Shown one piece after another: positions 51,204 to 62,779 of a stretch of 64,000 nucleotides of DNA. The notes below the pieces were generated by a model. It was not told the origin of the DNA, searched no databases, and worked only from the letters and a program-made list of their open reading frames with translations. How positions within the stretch are numbered: the first letter of the stretch is position 1; the number at the start of each line of letters is the position of its first letter. Where the stretch lies: NCBI GenBank assembly GCA_008694505.1, contig VZDJ01000116.1, positions 20,263,716-20,327,715 on the forward strand. Direction: 5' to 3'. The translations under genes were made by a program, and so were the position numbers. This DNA comes from Cyanoderma ruficeps. Lineage: Eukaryota; Chordata; Aves; Passeriformes; Timaliidae.

Positions 51204-54200
51204 AGACACTGGTAAAACTTTTTAATGCAAGATTAGACAGGGCTTATCTGACCTGCCAGAGAGACTAAGAAGAAGGCAGGCTATAAAGCAAAGTCAATGT
51301 ATTGTCTCTTCTCCATTCCTCTAATATTCTGCCTGTGATGATGTGAGATTCTCCAGGCAAGAAAAGAACCCCCTACCTCCACAGGGCACTGTGTCCTTGA
51401 AAGAAATGCGAGTGTGCAGGTGTATGATTCATTCCTTTGGTTCGGCATAGACTGAAGAACTCTTTTGCTCTTCAAAGCAGCCCACTCCACAGAGAGACAT
51501 CTGGTAAATCCTACATGAGTTAATCTCCTGCCACAGTCTCGAAAATGCACACAAATGAAACCAGGTTCCTCCTGCTGGCAACTTCTCTGCATGGGAGGAA
51601 ATGACGAGCCTTGTCCTTGAAAGGTGATTACTCCATGGGATGTGGAATAGAGCTCCCTGTAGGACAGGGTCTGCCCCCATATTGAGAGCTGATGCAATGA
51701 CTGTGAATGAGCCTTTTAATGATGGACAAAATAAACCTGCTCTGGTGTATTTGTACCTGATGGAAATTGCAGAAATCTGGGCCAAAGCAAGGACACTTGC
51801 TGGAGGTGGAAGGTGATACAAAAAGTTGCTGTCTTTTTGCTCCGCCCTCTGCCAAAGACCTTTGGAGAGGTTGGAGCCCCACATTACCCCCTCTGCCTGC
51901 TCTCAGCTGCTCTCTGATGTTTTTTTCTCAGGAAAAACAAACCCCACATGCCCAGTCTGATGGTGTTAATACACCTGCAGCTCTGTGTTTCACCTCCTTA
52001 AAGAAAAATTAAAAAAATAATATCACAGCATGTCCTGAATAAAATATCTTGCAGTGAAGTATCAACAGACCTGGGCTTGTCACTGCAGAAGTGACAGGAG
52101 ACACTTAAAGGCACTTCAGTTTCTACCCTCAAGATGCCAACCTCTGTCATGGCCTATCAAAATATCTTTGGAGATCTAAGCTTTCTGTTGAGCTCCTTGC
52201 TTGTGATTTAACAGGGGACACATCTAATCCTATGGGGTGTCCCAGGGCAAATTCACAGAGATTCAACATTTTAACAGACTGAACAGATTAAGACATTTTC
52301 CTGCCATTCACAGCTCAAACTTGGTACAGTGGGATGTACAACTTTGCTAGAGGATGGTGAAAGTCAGATGTGTAGAAATGTTTGGATACTATGCTCTGAC
52401 ATAGACCGTCATTTATACACATGAGGGTTTCTCCACAGAGAGGGGCCTGAATTCAGCCACTTCTTGCAGCCCAGCAAGAAAGAAAGCTGGATCTTGTGGG
52501 TTGCCTCCATACAGGTCAGGGTTAAACTGATGGCACTGATGAAATGTAAATGGAAGCTATTACGTAAAAAGAATTGCATAATGTTCCCAGATGTTTTCAA
52601 TTTTCTGAGTACTTCTAAAAATAAAATGAACTTTTAATACTTAATCAACATAGTTATTCATTCTCTTTTACCCAAGATGAAATTTCCCATGAATTTTTTA
52701 TGGATACACATTAGTTATTATTGCCTTTGGCTTCCTGGTTCAGACACAGTCCTGCCCTCTGTTCCACTGATTGTACAAATTATCCCCCACTGCATAGACG
52801 GTACGCTCTTCAGTCCTTGAAAGCTCTTCAGTTGATTTGGTTTAGCTAGACTTACTTCAGGAGAGAAAGATTTTCAAGGAATGCATTAGCTACCTAATGG
52901 TAACACAGCTCACCCCTTAGTACAATCTGGTCACAGTCCCATGTAATCCCCTACCCTGGACTGGCACCCATCTGCTGCAGAGCCTGGAGCAGCCTGGCAG
53001 GATAGGATGTGGCTCATTGTGGATGCCTGTCTACTATTTATTTCTTTTCATATCATCCTGCACTTGTAGATGCTGGTGGTAAGGATGCTTCGAGCATGGT
53101 GAGACGAAGACTTAATCTGATGGTGCCAGGCTGGATTTCTCTTTTCAATTTCTCTATGCATTCAGTACTAATGAAAACATCCAGTGCAGGGAGAGGAAGC
53201 CTTTAGGCACAGTAAATCAATGTGGTTTGATTTTTTTTTTTCTACTCTGGACTTAAATGACTCTGTGATTTTTATTCCTATGTTTATTGCATAGCATTCT
53301 ACAACACATGTCCTTAAAGACGAGAATGTGTTTTCTTGATATATCAGAGATGAAATCCCAGCTGATTTGTGCCTAAGGTCCTTGTGTAAGTGCACAGGAT
53401 GCATCTTGGTGAACAGCTGACTCTAAAGGAAAAGGAACACATAGAAAGCTTGAGCAGGCACTCAGAGGCTGATGTGATTGTCTGAACAAATCCAAATGCT
53501 TGCATGACCACCTCCTGAAAGCAGTGCTGCAAACAGCAGAAAATGACCAGAGCGATATTGAGCTGTCAGCCAGAGACAACAGAGAGGACACTCAAGTGGC
53601 ATGTCAGATCCATGTAAAAATAAAAGCCTGCAGCTTCCAAATGTTTCTGAGAGTGCTTTAGCTTGTCATGCCACCTCCCATCTCTAAGGAAATCATGAAC
53701 ATCAGCAGGGAGGACTTCACATCAGGGCCAGGTGAAAAGCAGGGCTTGGTACCAATCCAAGCACAGCTACTGCTTGGCCCAGTATCAGCACCAGCCTCTG
53801 CTCAGCACGTCCCTCACATAAAGCAGGAGATTGCCCAGCAGCACCATGCAGTCACAATTGCAAAGCTGAAAGGCAATAGCCCATTATGTTGTATTCAGCA
53901 GCGCTGCTCTACACTCAAACAGTGTTTAGCAAAGTGCCTTGTGCATCTTTTCCTGCCAACGCTGGGAATCCATTTAGAACAAGCCATTGAGCTTTATTTT
54001 ATTTTAGTTAAATTTTTTTTCCAAATGCATTAAGATAAATATGTATATTAGCAGCCGCTAGGGCAAACAGAAAATATTCATTTGCGTTTATCACAAGCAG
54101 TTAGAACCCTACTACACTTTACCTCTCATAGAGGGAATTTCTTCTGTGATGAATTAATCTTTATGAGCTAGTTCTTATTTCCTTCATTTCTTTGCAGCAA

Positions 54201-54840
54201 CCACAGGTTTTTAAAAAAAGAAGTGTTAATTTTTTTGTTCTGTGAATTGCATTTTCTGCTAACCACTATTTATAAAAGGGATGACTGAAATTCAGCTAAA
54301 GTACTACCACTCAGAAACCTAAAAAGACCATAATATTTACTTCTGTCTTCAGCCCTAAATATTTCCACTGAATTTCCAGGAGCTCCTGAAGGGGAAACCT
54401 TTTTGTAATGACCCAGTGCAGTCACCAGGAGCTGTTACATTCTGAAATTAGCAACATGCTCCCCACAGATTATTCACTTTGGTCTCAGCTCATGGAAACC
54501 ACCAAACAGATTGAGCTGATCTGCCATCAAGCTCGTTATAAAGAGTTGTGGGAAGAACAGGAGAGTGAGTGCGGGGTCCAAGAGGCTTCAGTGGGGCATG
54601 CAGCTGTATTAACACAAATTGTCGATGTGCTGCGAGAACTGCAGTCACCAAACACCCATCTCAAAAGTGCACTGAACCCCACAAGCTCCCTCCTTTCTCT
54701 TATCCTCTGCCCATTATCACATAGAGAGGTTTTAGTTTCCAAACCTTACAAATTTCCACTTTTCTGGCTTGTAGAGGAGCTCCTCTGCCTCCCTGTCACC
54801 ATTCTGCCAGTGCCAAGGCCAACTGGATAAGCTGCAGAGA
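51204..54840. other. Unique non-coding DNA
   Basis: Frames of 138 and 151 codons on the minus strand (51281-51697 and 51429-51884) overlap each other. Plus frames of 121 (53668-54033) and 140 codons (54408-54830) also occur. I checked these for zinc-finger, retroviral, kinase and receptor motifs and found none, so no gene is called. A T10 run occurs at 53231. Confidence 0.5.
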
Positions 54841-55045
54841 CCCCTGGGGACAGCACAAGGCCAGGCCATTCCATGGTTCTGTGACTCTGAGGACCACCGC
54901 TGGGACAATGCAGCCTGACCCTTTGGAGGGCACTGAGTCAGCTGTGGAAGAGCTCTGACTTCCACGCCTCTGCTGCCTATCAGTTGAAAAGCCCATGGTA
55001 TGAAAAGCCAATTAATTGATATTATTTAAAGACTGCTTTTCAGAG
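54841..55045. other. Unique non-coding DNA with a CR1-tail-like word
   Basis: The words 'ccattccatggttctgtgac' near 54877 resemble a CR1 terminal octamer region, but the sequence before them does not match the CR1 3' end. They are left unassigned. Confidence 0.35.
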
Positions 55046-55052
55046 GAGTCCT

Positions 55053-55361
55053 TTGTCGGACGGACTGAATCTCAACTCTGTGCTAAATTATGCACAGGAG
55101 TTAAGGGAGGTGAGAGTAAGAAATCCACTGGGTAATCATAATCACTGTGCAATTAGGTTTGATATCATAATAGAAGGTTACTCTCCTAGGGGTAATGCAG
55201 TGAGGGTGAACTTTAAAAGGCCAGATTTTAAAACTATGAAAAAAATTATTAACAGAAGGCTCAAGGGCATAGTGAAACTCTTTAACAACTTAGAACAAAT
55301 TTGTTCCCAGAGTAACTCCTCTAGCAGCCCCAGGAGTTGTACCAAGGGTGAGTTTGGCTAA
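55053..55361 (+). pseudogene. LINE ORF2 endonuclease C-terminal fragment (CR1/L2 type), inactivated
   Basis: The frame reads like the end of an APE-type endonuclease domain from a CR1/L2-clade LINE: 'VRVRNPLGNHNHCAIRFDI', then a short loop, then 'VNFKRPDFKTMKKIINRRL'. Intact relatives have 'LGxSDHxxIxF' followed by an 'xxFxxADFxxMR' block that leads into the linker before the reverse transcriptase. Here the catalytic Ser-Asp-His is His-Asn-His (codons at 55137-55145), so the endonuclease would be dead. The N-terminal catalytic part is missing; the frame begins at a TTG, so there is no real start. After 55361 the frame stops. A lysine-rich stretch at 55496-55530 may be the continuation of the linker in another frame. 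A reverse transcriptase piece lies 1.3 kb downstream on the same strand. Confidence 0.75.
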
Positions 55362-55364
55362 TGT

Positions 55365-56625
55365 AATCAGTCTGGAGGCTATTTAATAATCTGTGTTAGA
55401 GAGGCAGACGGTGGTTGGACCTTTGATCTGAAAATAAGAACAGGAAGAATGAAATTTGCACGGCTGAGCACGGTTTATTGAAAATAAACATTCTTTTAAA
55501 AATTAAAAAGAGATCTGACTAAAGAGAAGAAGAGAGAATAGAGCAAATGCAGACAAGCCACAAAGGAAAGGGACGTAGAGATATAGGTCTATAAAAAAAA
55601 TCAAGGTATTTCAGATGCAGTAGAGAAGAAAAAAATTAAACCCCCAACTAGGCATATAATGAGTGAAACTTAGAAAGCGCTGTTGTTATGTGACAGCTTT
55701 ATTGTACCTAATTAACTCGAATATATGTATCTGCTGGAAGACACCACTCTCCATGGTTACTTGCTGTCAGATGTGCTAAAGCAGGCATTTCTTCTGCACA
55801 GCCCTCTATCTTTGTGGGGAGAGCGGGGAGGCTGAAAATCAGAGGATGCTGAAGCAGGAATAAAACCTTGGCTTGAGTTATTTGTACAGATGTAACTAAA
55901 GAGATTCCTTGTCTCTGCCACTTTCTGTGGGAAATTAGAGGGTGACTTCGGCAGTGATTTACTTTAACACTGTAGAAGGTGAACAGGACCTGAGCAAGGA
56001 GTTATGTGGTGGGGAGCTCATTGGGGCAGTAAATCACCCGGAGTAGCTGGTTCCCAGCCCAGGCCGTAGAGAAAACAAACCACACAATAGTGAACCTGTC
56101 AAATAAGGTGAAATCCCCCTTGAAAACAAATGAAAGGATTCAGTGATGGCTCCTATTGTGCAACAGCAGCGAGGGAAAACTCCCTGGGAGCTCCTGCAGG
56201 AGCAGCAGCCTGCAGTGCCCGTGGGAATGCCGCCATCCAGGCGGTGCTCCCAGCGCAGCCAGAGCAGCCCTGCAGGGATCAGAGCAGGCTCCGGGGCTGC
56301 CTCACACCCCAGGAGTGGCACAGACACCCTGGCTGGGACATGATGCCCCACGCCTTGCAGCCACCATCCAGCTGGTGCCACACAAGCCCAAGGAGCTCAG
56401 CATGGACAAAACCAGAAAGTTTATTTACATTTTTCATTATTTTTTTTTTCAAGGCTCCTAACGTGTCACCATTCTTTCCTTTCATGTCTGTGCAGCCTTA
56501 AGCACAACAGGCCCTTGACCTCAGCTGTACCCCATAATGTCACCATAATGAATAAATGACAAATAAATGACAATAGGGAGAAAACCCACTTCAGTCACTG
56601 GAAGGAAATATTGTTCCTTCAAAGC
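55365..56625. other. Spacer between two LINE fragments, with a CpG-containing GC-rich patch
   Basis: The distance between the endonuclease and reverse transcriptase fragments exceeds the roughly 0.9 kb expected in an intact CR1/L2 ORF2. The patch 56150-56345 is GC-rich with at least six CpGs in about 150 bases, unusual for this window. Overlapping frames of 115, 123, 101, 68 and 66 codons on both strands lie on it without recognisable domains. It could be an insertion that split the LINE, or unrelated DNA between two insertions. Confidence 0.45.
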
Positions 56626-56630
56626 AATTC

Positions 56631-56732
56631 CTCACCTGAAAAGTTAATAAAATAGTACATAAAGGTGACCCAGTAGATATAATTTACTTGGCTTTTCAAA
56701 ATGCTTTTGATAAGGTCCCTCATAAAAGAATA
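56631..56732 (+). pseudogene. LINE reverse transcriptase fragment (motif A region), CR1/L2 type
   Basis: In the frame containing codon 56655 the translation reads 'KVNKIVHKGDPVDIIYL', then 'AFQNAFDKVPHKRI'. This is the motif A block of CR1/L2-clade reverse transcriptases, usually 'VDKGDPVDIIYLDFQKAFDKVPH'-like in short segments. The first Asp of the 'LDFxKAFD' signature, the metal-binding residue, is Ala here (codon 56691-56693). A stop codon interrupts the frame just upstream (56637). Only this block is recognisable; the fingers, the FADD box and the thumb are missing. At 56733 the similarity ends and a MIR-like SINE block begins about 20 bases later. Confidence 0.88.
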
Positions 56733-56752
56733 TTAATGATAATGAGAATGAT

Positions 56753-56822
56753 CTTACATTTATGGTCATACCTTTCATTCAGATGAATCCCAAAGTGCTT
56801 TACAAAGTTTTTACTAACTGGT
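56753..56822 (-). repeat. MIR-like SINE remnant (antisense 3' block)
   Basis: The plus strand shows 'ttacatttatggtcatacc', then 'tttcattcagatgaatccc', then 'aaagtgctttacaaag'. This is the antisense of the SINE 3' block 'ctttgtaaagcgctttgggat..gaaaggcgctat'. The same tail type occurs at 18.8 and 35.4 kb. It lies almost directly after the reverse transcriptase fragment. Confidence 0.68.
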
Positions 56823-56829
56823 TGTACAA

Positions 56830-59185
56830 ATCATGCATCATATATATCCCCAAAGCGTTGTTAGACCCGGGAAAAAGCATGACAGATATTTAATTACCTA
56901 GCATGCTGCTATTCAACATTTTAGGGCAGGGTGTAAAAGCAAAAGCTACAACCATGTGCAATTAGATTTAATTTAGGCAGGTAAAAGCTACTTTCCAAAG
57001 CTGAGATTTGGCTGGAAACCAAGCTCATCTTCTCCCTTTGCTCTCACCCAAATGTTGAGGGAAGCCTTAGGCTGAACAGATGAATGACTCAGCTGGAAAA
57101 AAAGGCATCTTTTTGTGATTGCTCCCAAATGGACAGTGACTGTCTCAGGTTCCTCCTGAACATTCAGTTGGATGTTTATGGGCATTTATACTTGGCCATC
57201 TAACTCCAGAGAAGCACTGTCATTTACATTTTCTTCCCCAAATTTTCCATAGCTTTTCACCTATGTCCTTCAACTTCCTCCTGAGCAGCTGCCAATGCTG
57301 ACAGCCAGAAGCAGAGCATCTTCAGCTCTCATTAGCTTTTGGGAAGCAAAATCTCAGTTTTGCTTTGAGGTGCACATCTGAAACACTGCTAATCCAGACC
57401 ATTATAATCTCGAAGGCAGTTCCAACCATAAGCATATTCTGCTTAGAGGTATCAGAACACTTAATTTAAAGGCACAAAATGTCTCATTTAATTGCCTGAA
57501 ATCAAAGGTTCCATATTTTAATTGAACTTTTAAGAGAACTTATTTTATTGCTCTGATTTTTTCTAAACATTTTTTCTCTCTCAGATGTGAAGGTCATTAA
57601 AGAATATCTTTCCTGATTAAGCAATGGTAAGAATAACTTCACCAAAGTAGTGTGTACAGTGTGGATACGACCCCAGCCCTGACCTTCACACGCTATCAGT
57701 GATCAGTAAATGAACACCACTCGCTCACTGTGCCTGGCTAAGTGCACCTGAACTTACAAGTCCTCTATTTCCTGTTCCTTACAAAGAAAGAAGATGCCAA
57801 GAAAGCTGAATCATAGCTTCTCCCTAGATACATATTCCTCCATGGGGAGGATGCTCTGGCAGCTTTTCTACTCTCTCCTAAATGAGCAGCCTAAATCCAG
57901 ATACCTGAGCAGTGTGAAAACAAAGCCAGGAATTTAACAGATGGGGGTTGAAGAGGACCTTGGAGGTACCAAGGTGTCCTAGTTGTGTAGGCAGAAAGAT
58001 TTCAGCTCATCTGCAACAGCCTTGGGCACACCTTTGAAATGCTCTGTCTAGCTTCTTCCCAAAGCAGCACACATCTTGTGTTTTTCACCATCCTGCTGTA
58101 TTTTTCTCAGAGCTAAACAAAGGACAGGGTCCCTTCCTCCACTGTGACAGCTTGTCAGACTTTGCAGTACAATCCATATTTCATATCAAGAGTCCCCCTC
58201 AAATTCAAGTTATATAAATAATATATTGCTAGGTAAACATGACCTTCCTCTGCCAATTCTTTCAGGCCAGAGAGAGATGCCAAAACAACAAAAATCTTGT
58301 GATAAACGTCATCCAGGGCCAAACTGTCAAAAAACCTTCAACAGGAAGCTGATTTGTCAACAGAAGTCATCATTTTGCAGCAAGCTTGATTCCTGCTTCA
58401 GTGTTTCCCTGACCAACTGCTGACAGACTTTCGCTGACTGATCCTGTGCCTTCACAGTATCTTTAATTTCTCACTTAACTGTTCTTAGAGGATATGAAGA
58501 TCTCATTTTTAGTACAATCTTTTGGGAGAAAGAGGGAAGGGCAATGCTTATGTGAAGACAGTCTGCCCCACGGTGCAGCAGGAGCCTCCCCTGCCCCCCA
58601 GCAGCTCGCTCACATTCCTGTGGAGAAGCTCTGTCTCACCCTGTACTTCCCACAGCCTCTGGAAAGCAAAATCCTTACTGTTAGGCAGTTTAATTTCAAC
58701 TATGAATAAGCAATCATGCACTTGTGGCCCATTCGAGGAGGCTCTCTAGGCAAAATAATGGTTTAAAACTTCTTTCTGCTGCCAGGGTGACATAAAGAGG
58801 CCTCAGCACACCACAAGACTGCTGTATCTGCAACATAGTAATTTAAACTTTTATCTCCAGTAGGGCCCTTTGCATGTGGTGCACACCTGGCCACTGTAAC
58901 CTGATCAACATTTATGGCTTTGTGTCTTTACGATGGGTTTGAGTGCCCTCGGTAAAGACATTCTTACTGCAGTGAGCCTGCTAGAGGCTTTCAAAAGCCA
59001 TGGGAATAAGGGACAGGAAGTTTTCCCAAAGCATACCCAAAGCTCGACACCGTCCCACACCTTCTTAACACTTCCATGACAGGGAGACAGAGGTGCAGGC
59101 TGCTGGAAATGGGGAAATAAGAAGGGACTATATGGGATATTGGTCCCCAGTTCCCTACATCGTGCAAGGCACACTGACACCTCAG
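56830..59185. other. Unique non-coding DNA
   Basis: No gene or confident repeat. Open frames of 60-91 codons are unassigned. Confidence 0.5.
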
Positions 59186-59188
59186 GTT

Positions 59189-59695
59189 TCAGGGTGCAGA
59201 TCTCATTCCAGACACTCTCTCGCTTTTGGCATCACAGGCGAGAGGGGAACTTTTCCTTGGGCAAACAATTGCTTGCAACATTGCTAGCCAGATGCTGATT
59301 GCTGCTGGCATTTGTCCTTCAGCAGCTGGCAGCAGCAGGTTCCTAGGAAGGTGTGGGAATTGCCTTGCAATTATGTGCTTTATGATGCACCCCAGAGAAA
59401 TATTTGGCCATATGTGTCTGCACAAGGGGGCACATATTCTCTGCCCAAGAGGGCCCATGCTGGATGCTATCAACATAACAAAATTGCTCTCTCTTTCACC
59501 TCTCACTGGGCTACCTGATGGCTCCCTTACACTGGTGGAAATGCCAATCCTCAACAAGATCTCTATCTGATTTTGCCTTGCTGTTTTCTGCCTTGTGTTA
59601 TTCCTACAGCCAGTTGAATCCTCCTTTACTAGGGGATGTATCTCAACTGTTCTCAGAATTTCTGTGCAGATAGGAGCTTGTCTCCCTGCCCACAT
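59189..59695 (-). other. 168-codon open frame of unknown nature, probably chance
   Basis: This is the longest minus-strand open frame. It begins at an ATG and has no signal peptide, membrane segment or domain I recognise. A 114-codon plus frame (59226-59570) overlaps most of it, and the composition is ordinary. With the stop density expected at this GC content, a frame of this length should occur about once in a 64-kb six-frame search. No splice signals or transposon motifs flank it. It is listed only because it is large; I do not call it a gene. Confidence 0.2.
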
Positions 59696-59699
59696 CCTG

Positions 59700-62675
59700 T
59701 ACCTGTAGCTGACTGCTAGACATAAAGGGCAAGTGTGTCAGATGCAGTGTTAAATCACTTGCTGTCCTGGAAACTCACTCTGCTCTGGAGTCCATGGGAC
59801 AGTCCACATTTGTTTTGTCACTCTCTCCCCCTTTTCTGAACATCATCAGAAAGGCTGTGGGGTTAGCAGATTCCAGTATTCCTTTTGAATAGTGTAGGTT
59901 TGGTTTCAGTTGGTTGTTGTTGTTGTAGTTATTAATTTCAGGAGGACCTGTATCCACCAGGGATTCAAAATATTTTTCAGATTTTGCTCTTGATGATAGA
60001 TTCTGGACACACAGAAACGTGGTTCTGAGCTGCTACCAAGCAGGGCTGACAGAAAGACCAACAGAACAGGAGCTAACACCGTACCCTCTGCACACATGCT
60101 GGCACTATTTCTGCTTAATCATTTGGCTTTATCTTTCACAAGCCTGTTTGAAGGAGTAAACCCCACTTTTTAACACTAAGAGTTACCTGATCATGTGCAC
60201 TGTAAGATGGTAAAAAATCAGACTGAGCAAACCAACCAGAATTGCCTTCTCTTGATTCCCTAAATGTGTCAGTTTACAGTAAAACTTTTTTTCTTTTTCT
60301 TTTCTTCTAAATACATCCCCAGGGAAAGCAAAGAAAGGTCTGAATGTACCACAAGACCACAAGAACTGTTAAATCCCTGGACTCCTCACACAAGCCTGAC
60401 TTTTTCTGCACCAGTGGTATGACCTGCAATGATCCTGCAGTAAACCTTGATGGATGGAAAGGGAACATCAATAGAGTTCAGTCCTCTCATGAAAGCCAAA
60501 CAAATTACTTCCCCGCTTCCAGTATGCTGTGGTATTCTCTCTACATCCATCTGAGTTAATTTCTTGTTTTCATGTGGTTTTTTCCTCCTTTTCCTCCCTT
60601 AGAAGGTCCTAGAAGGACCTCCTGTGGCTTTCATGATGTGGCTCAGAGTGGCACCACGGTGGTTTCTGGGAATCCCCCCATTAAAATGGCAAGCAGCTTC
60701 AGAGGATTGTTGCCAAATTAGACCAAGCTGGCTGACATGTACAAAGCCTCTAGTTTTGGGAACCAAAAGAAGACAGTTTTAGGCTTTAAAACCTTCCCAA
60801 CTTTCCACCCAACCTCCCAATCAGTTGGAGTTAAGTGGTATATGCCTTGTTTCACAAAAAATCCAGAGAAATGGTTTTACTTCAAAAACTTCCTTTCATA
60901 CTTACTCAGGTAACCTCTGTTACTCATTTTGGGAGTTTTATAGCAGCTCAGGTCCTGGAGAATAACAATATTTAACTGATCTTACCAATACATTATTTGT
61001 ACCACTAATTCCATTGCAGTTGCTTTTCCTTCAGGACAAGGGAGGTAATTTTCCTAAAATTACACTGTTTTTTAAAACAGCTCTATTCAGTGCTATACAT
61101 CTACCTCCTGGCAACATAGTTTAATTTGCATTTAAATAATTTCCTGATATAGTTGGAAAAGTAATTATACATAACACTAAACAATTTTCAAGCTTCAGCC
61201 TTTAATTGGTCCATGACCAAATCTCTCTCCAAGGTTCTGAAACAACCTTTCCATAATGTAAAATTCCCAAATACCAGAACCTTGCTCCTTTTTTTAAGGT
61301 CCCTCCATTTGTTGATCCATCTCCTCTGCTGAATTCAGATGAGTAGAAAACCATGTTGTTTTTTCTATCCGTAGTTTCTCTTTATGATTGTGTCATTTTG
61401 GTCTGCTGATTTTCTCCTGGTAAAAAAGTTTGACTCTGTCTGCTATCTGATCTTATGAAGATTTCATGCTTATGACATTAAAAGCACCACAATGCACAAT
61501 TTTATAGTAGTTACAGATGTTAAGTCATGTCCTAATTCTGATACTTTTACCACAGATGAGACAGGGAATTGATGTAGCTTGAGCCAAGGCAGTAGCAGGA
61601 CATCCATTTCTGATCTGAATGTGCTGAACCTTAGATTTTAGTTTGATTCTAGAGGCTGTTTGCCACATGTAGGTCCATATTCACTCGCTCCTCCATTTTA
61701 AAGGCTTTTTATTCAGGTGGATTATACAACTGAAAAAACGGTCCTGTGGTTGTGTGGATCGCTCTTAGAAAGGCTTCATATCACATTAAAAGAAACTATC
61801 CCTAAAAGCTGCTTAACATGCCACAGCCTTTTTCCCTCAGAAAGGTCATGCCTATAGAACATGAGCTGTATTATTCAGTGCTCTGATTATCTGTTCATGA
61901 GCCATGTGAAAAGAAATGCAGTCACCTCTGCTAAAAGTGCCGACTCAAAAGCGTTTAAGCCATTAACTGTAGAACAAGTCCAACATGAAAGAGAGAATAA
62001 TGCATCATAGGAGCCATCACATGGCCCATAAAGTCAATATTGAAGCCATGAAATTCAGACATGACTGCTGCTTACCTGAAGGTTTAGGATCAGCCTTGAC
62101 CTAACCTGCTAGCCAAGTCCCCTTGCACCATTAAAAGTGATTCAACCATTCAGATAATTCAGGACTCAAATCATTAATGGCATGTTGAGGATCTGCCTTA
62201 CAATCAATTCTTATTTAGTGGTAGAACAAAGCTTTGTACAGGTAAGGAGCATTAAGGATTCTGGTGCCCAAAATGTCTGTCTAAAGAGGTAGTGTACTGT
62301 GCAATTTGTGCTAGGAAATCAGAAGCTTTGCAAGGCTGAACACTGAGTCTAAAATTGCATTGAAAAAGATCACTTGTCACCAACACTTCAGTATCATACA
62401 CCAGATTTCATCAGGAAGGTGATACTGAGCCAACAGGAGGATTTTCAGACAAAACTTCCACAGCTAGTCAGACTTGAAGGTGAGTGACAGTGATCAGCCT
62501 CGCTATTTTCTCCTGCCATCGTGTTTTTATTTTGTTCTCAAGCTTGCAGCAATTCCACAAATACCTGCAGCAAATCACTCATGACTCCTCATCTTGATGA
62601 TGGTGGCAAGTGAAAGGTCCCTGCTGCCAGCCCATGAAAATGATAAATAGCCAATTTTCACTGAGATCTTAACTA
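59700..62675. other. Unique non-coding DNA
   Basis: No gene is recognised. A short hairpin-forming palindrome lies at 60604-60620 (six-base stems, five-base loop). A short GTT run is at 59912-59926. The block 61880-62070 is evenly complex and AT-rich and is a weak conserved-element candidate. Confidence 0.5.
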
Positions 62676-62677
62676 CT

Positions 62678-62776
62678 CAGTTGGTGGAAGGTGTCCCTGC
62701 CTGTGGCAGTGTGGAGTGGAAAAAAGATGATCTTTAAGGTGCTGTCCAACCAAAACCATTCTGGGATTCTGGGAAA
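62678..62776 (+). mobile_element. CR1 LINE 3' end, 5'-truncated
   Basis: The sequence runs in the order of the avian CR1 3' untranslated end. First comes 'tggaaggtgtccctgcc', then 'tgtggcagtg', then 'gatgatctttaaggt'. Next are 'gctgtccaaccaaaacc' and the terminal 'ccattctgggattctggg'. The last block is the short octamer-type repeat that ends CR1 elements, and the 'ttctggg' variant is common in passerine copies as I recall. The copy is about 100 bases long, lacks all coding sequence and is a dead 5' truncation, the usual fate of CR1 insertions. It is less diverged than the antisense CR1 at 45.7 kb, so it is probably younger. Confidence 0.93.
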
Positions 62777-62779
62777 GTA

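Noticed and set aside
53668..54830. Two open frames of 121 and 140 codons in succession on the plus strand.
   Set aside because: Different frames with stops between them, no recognisable domains and no splice signals joining them.
54860..54900. 'ccattccatggttctgtgac' resembles a CR1 terminus.
   Set aside because: The preceding 100 bases do not follow the CR1 3' end order as they do at 62.7 kb.
60604..60620. A perfect six-base inverted repeat forming a small hairpin.
   Set aside because: Too short to support an RNA gene or transposon end.
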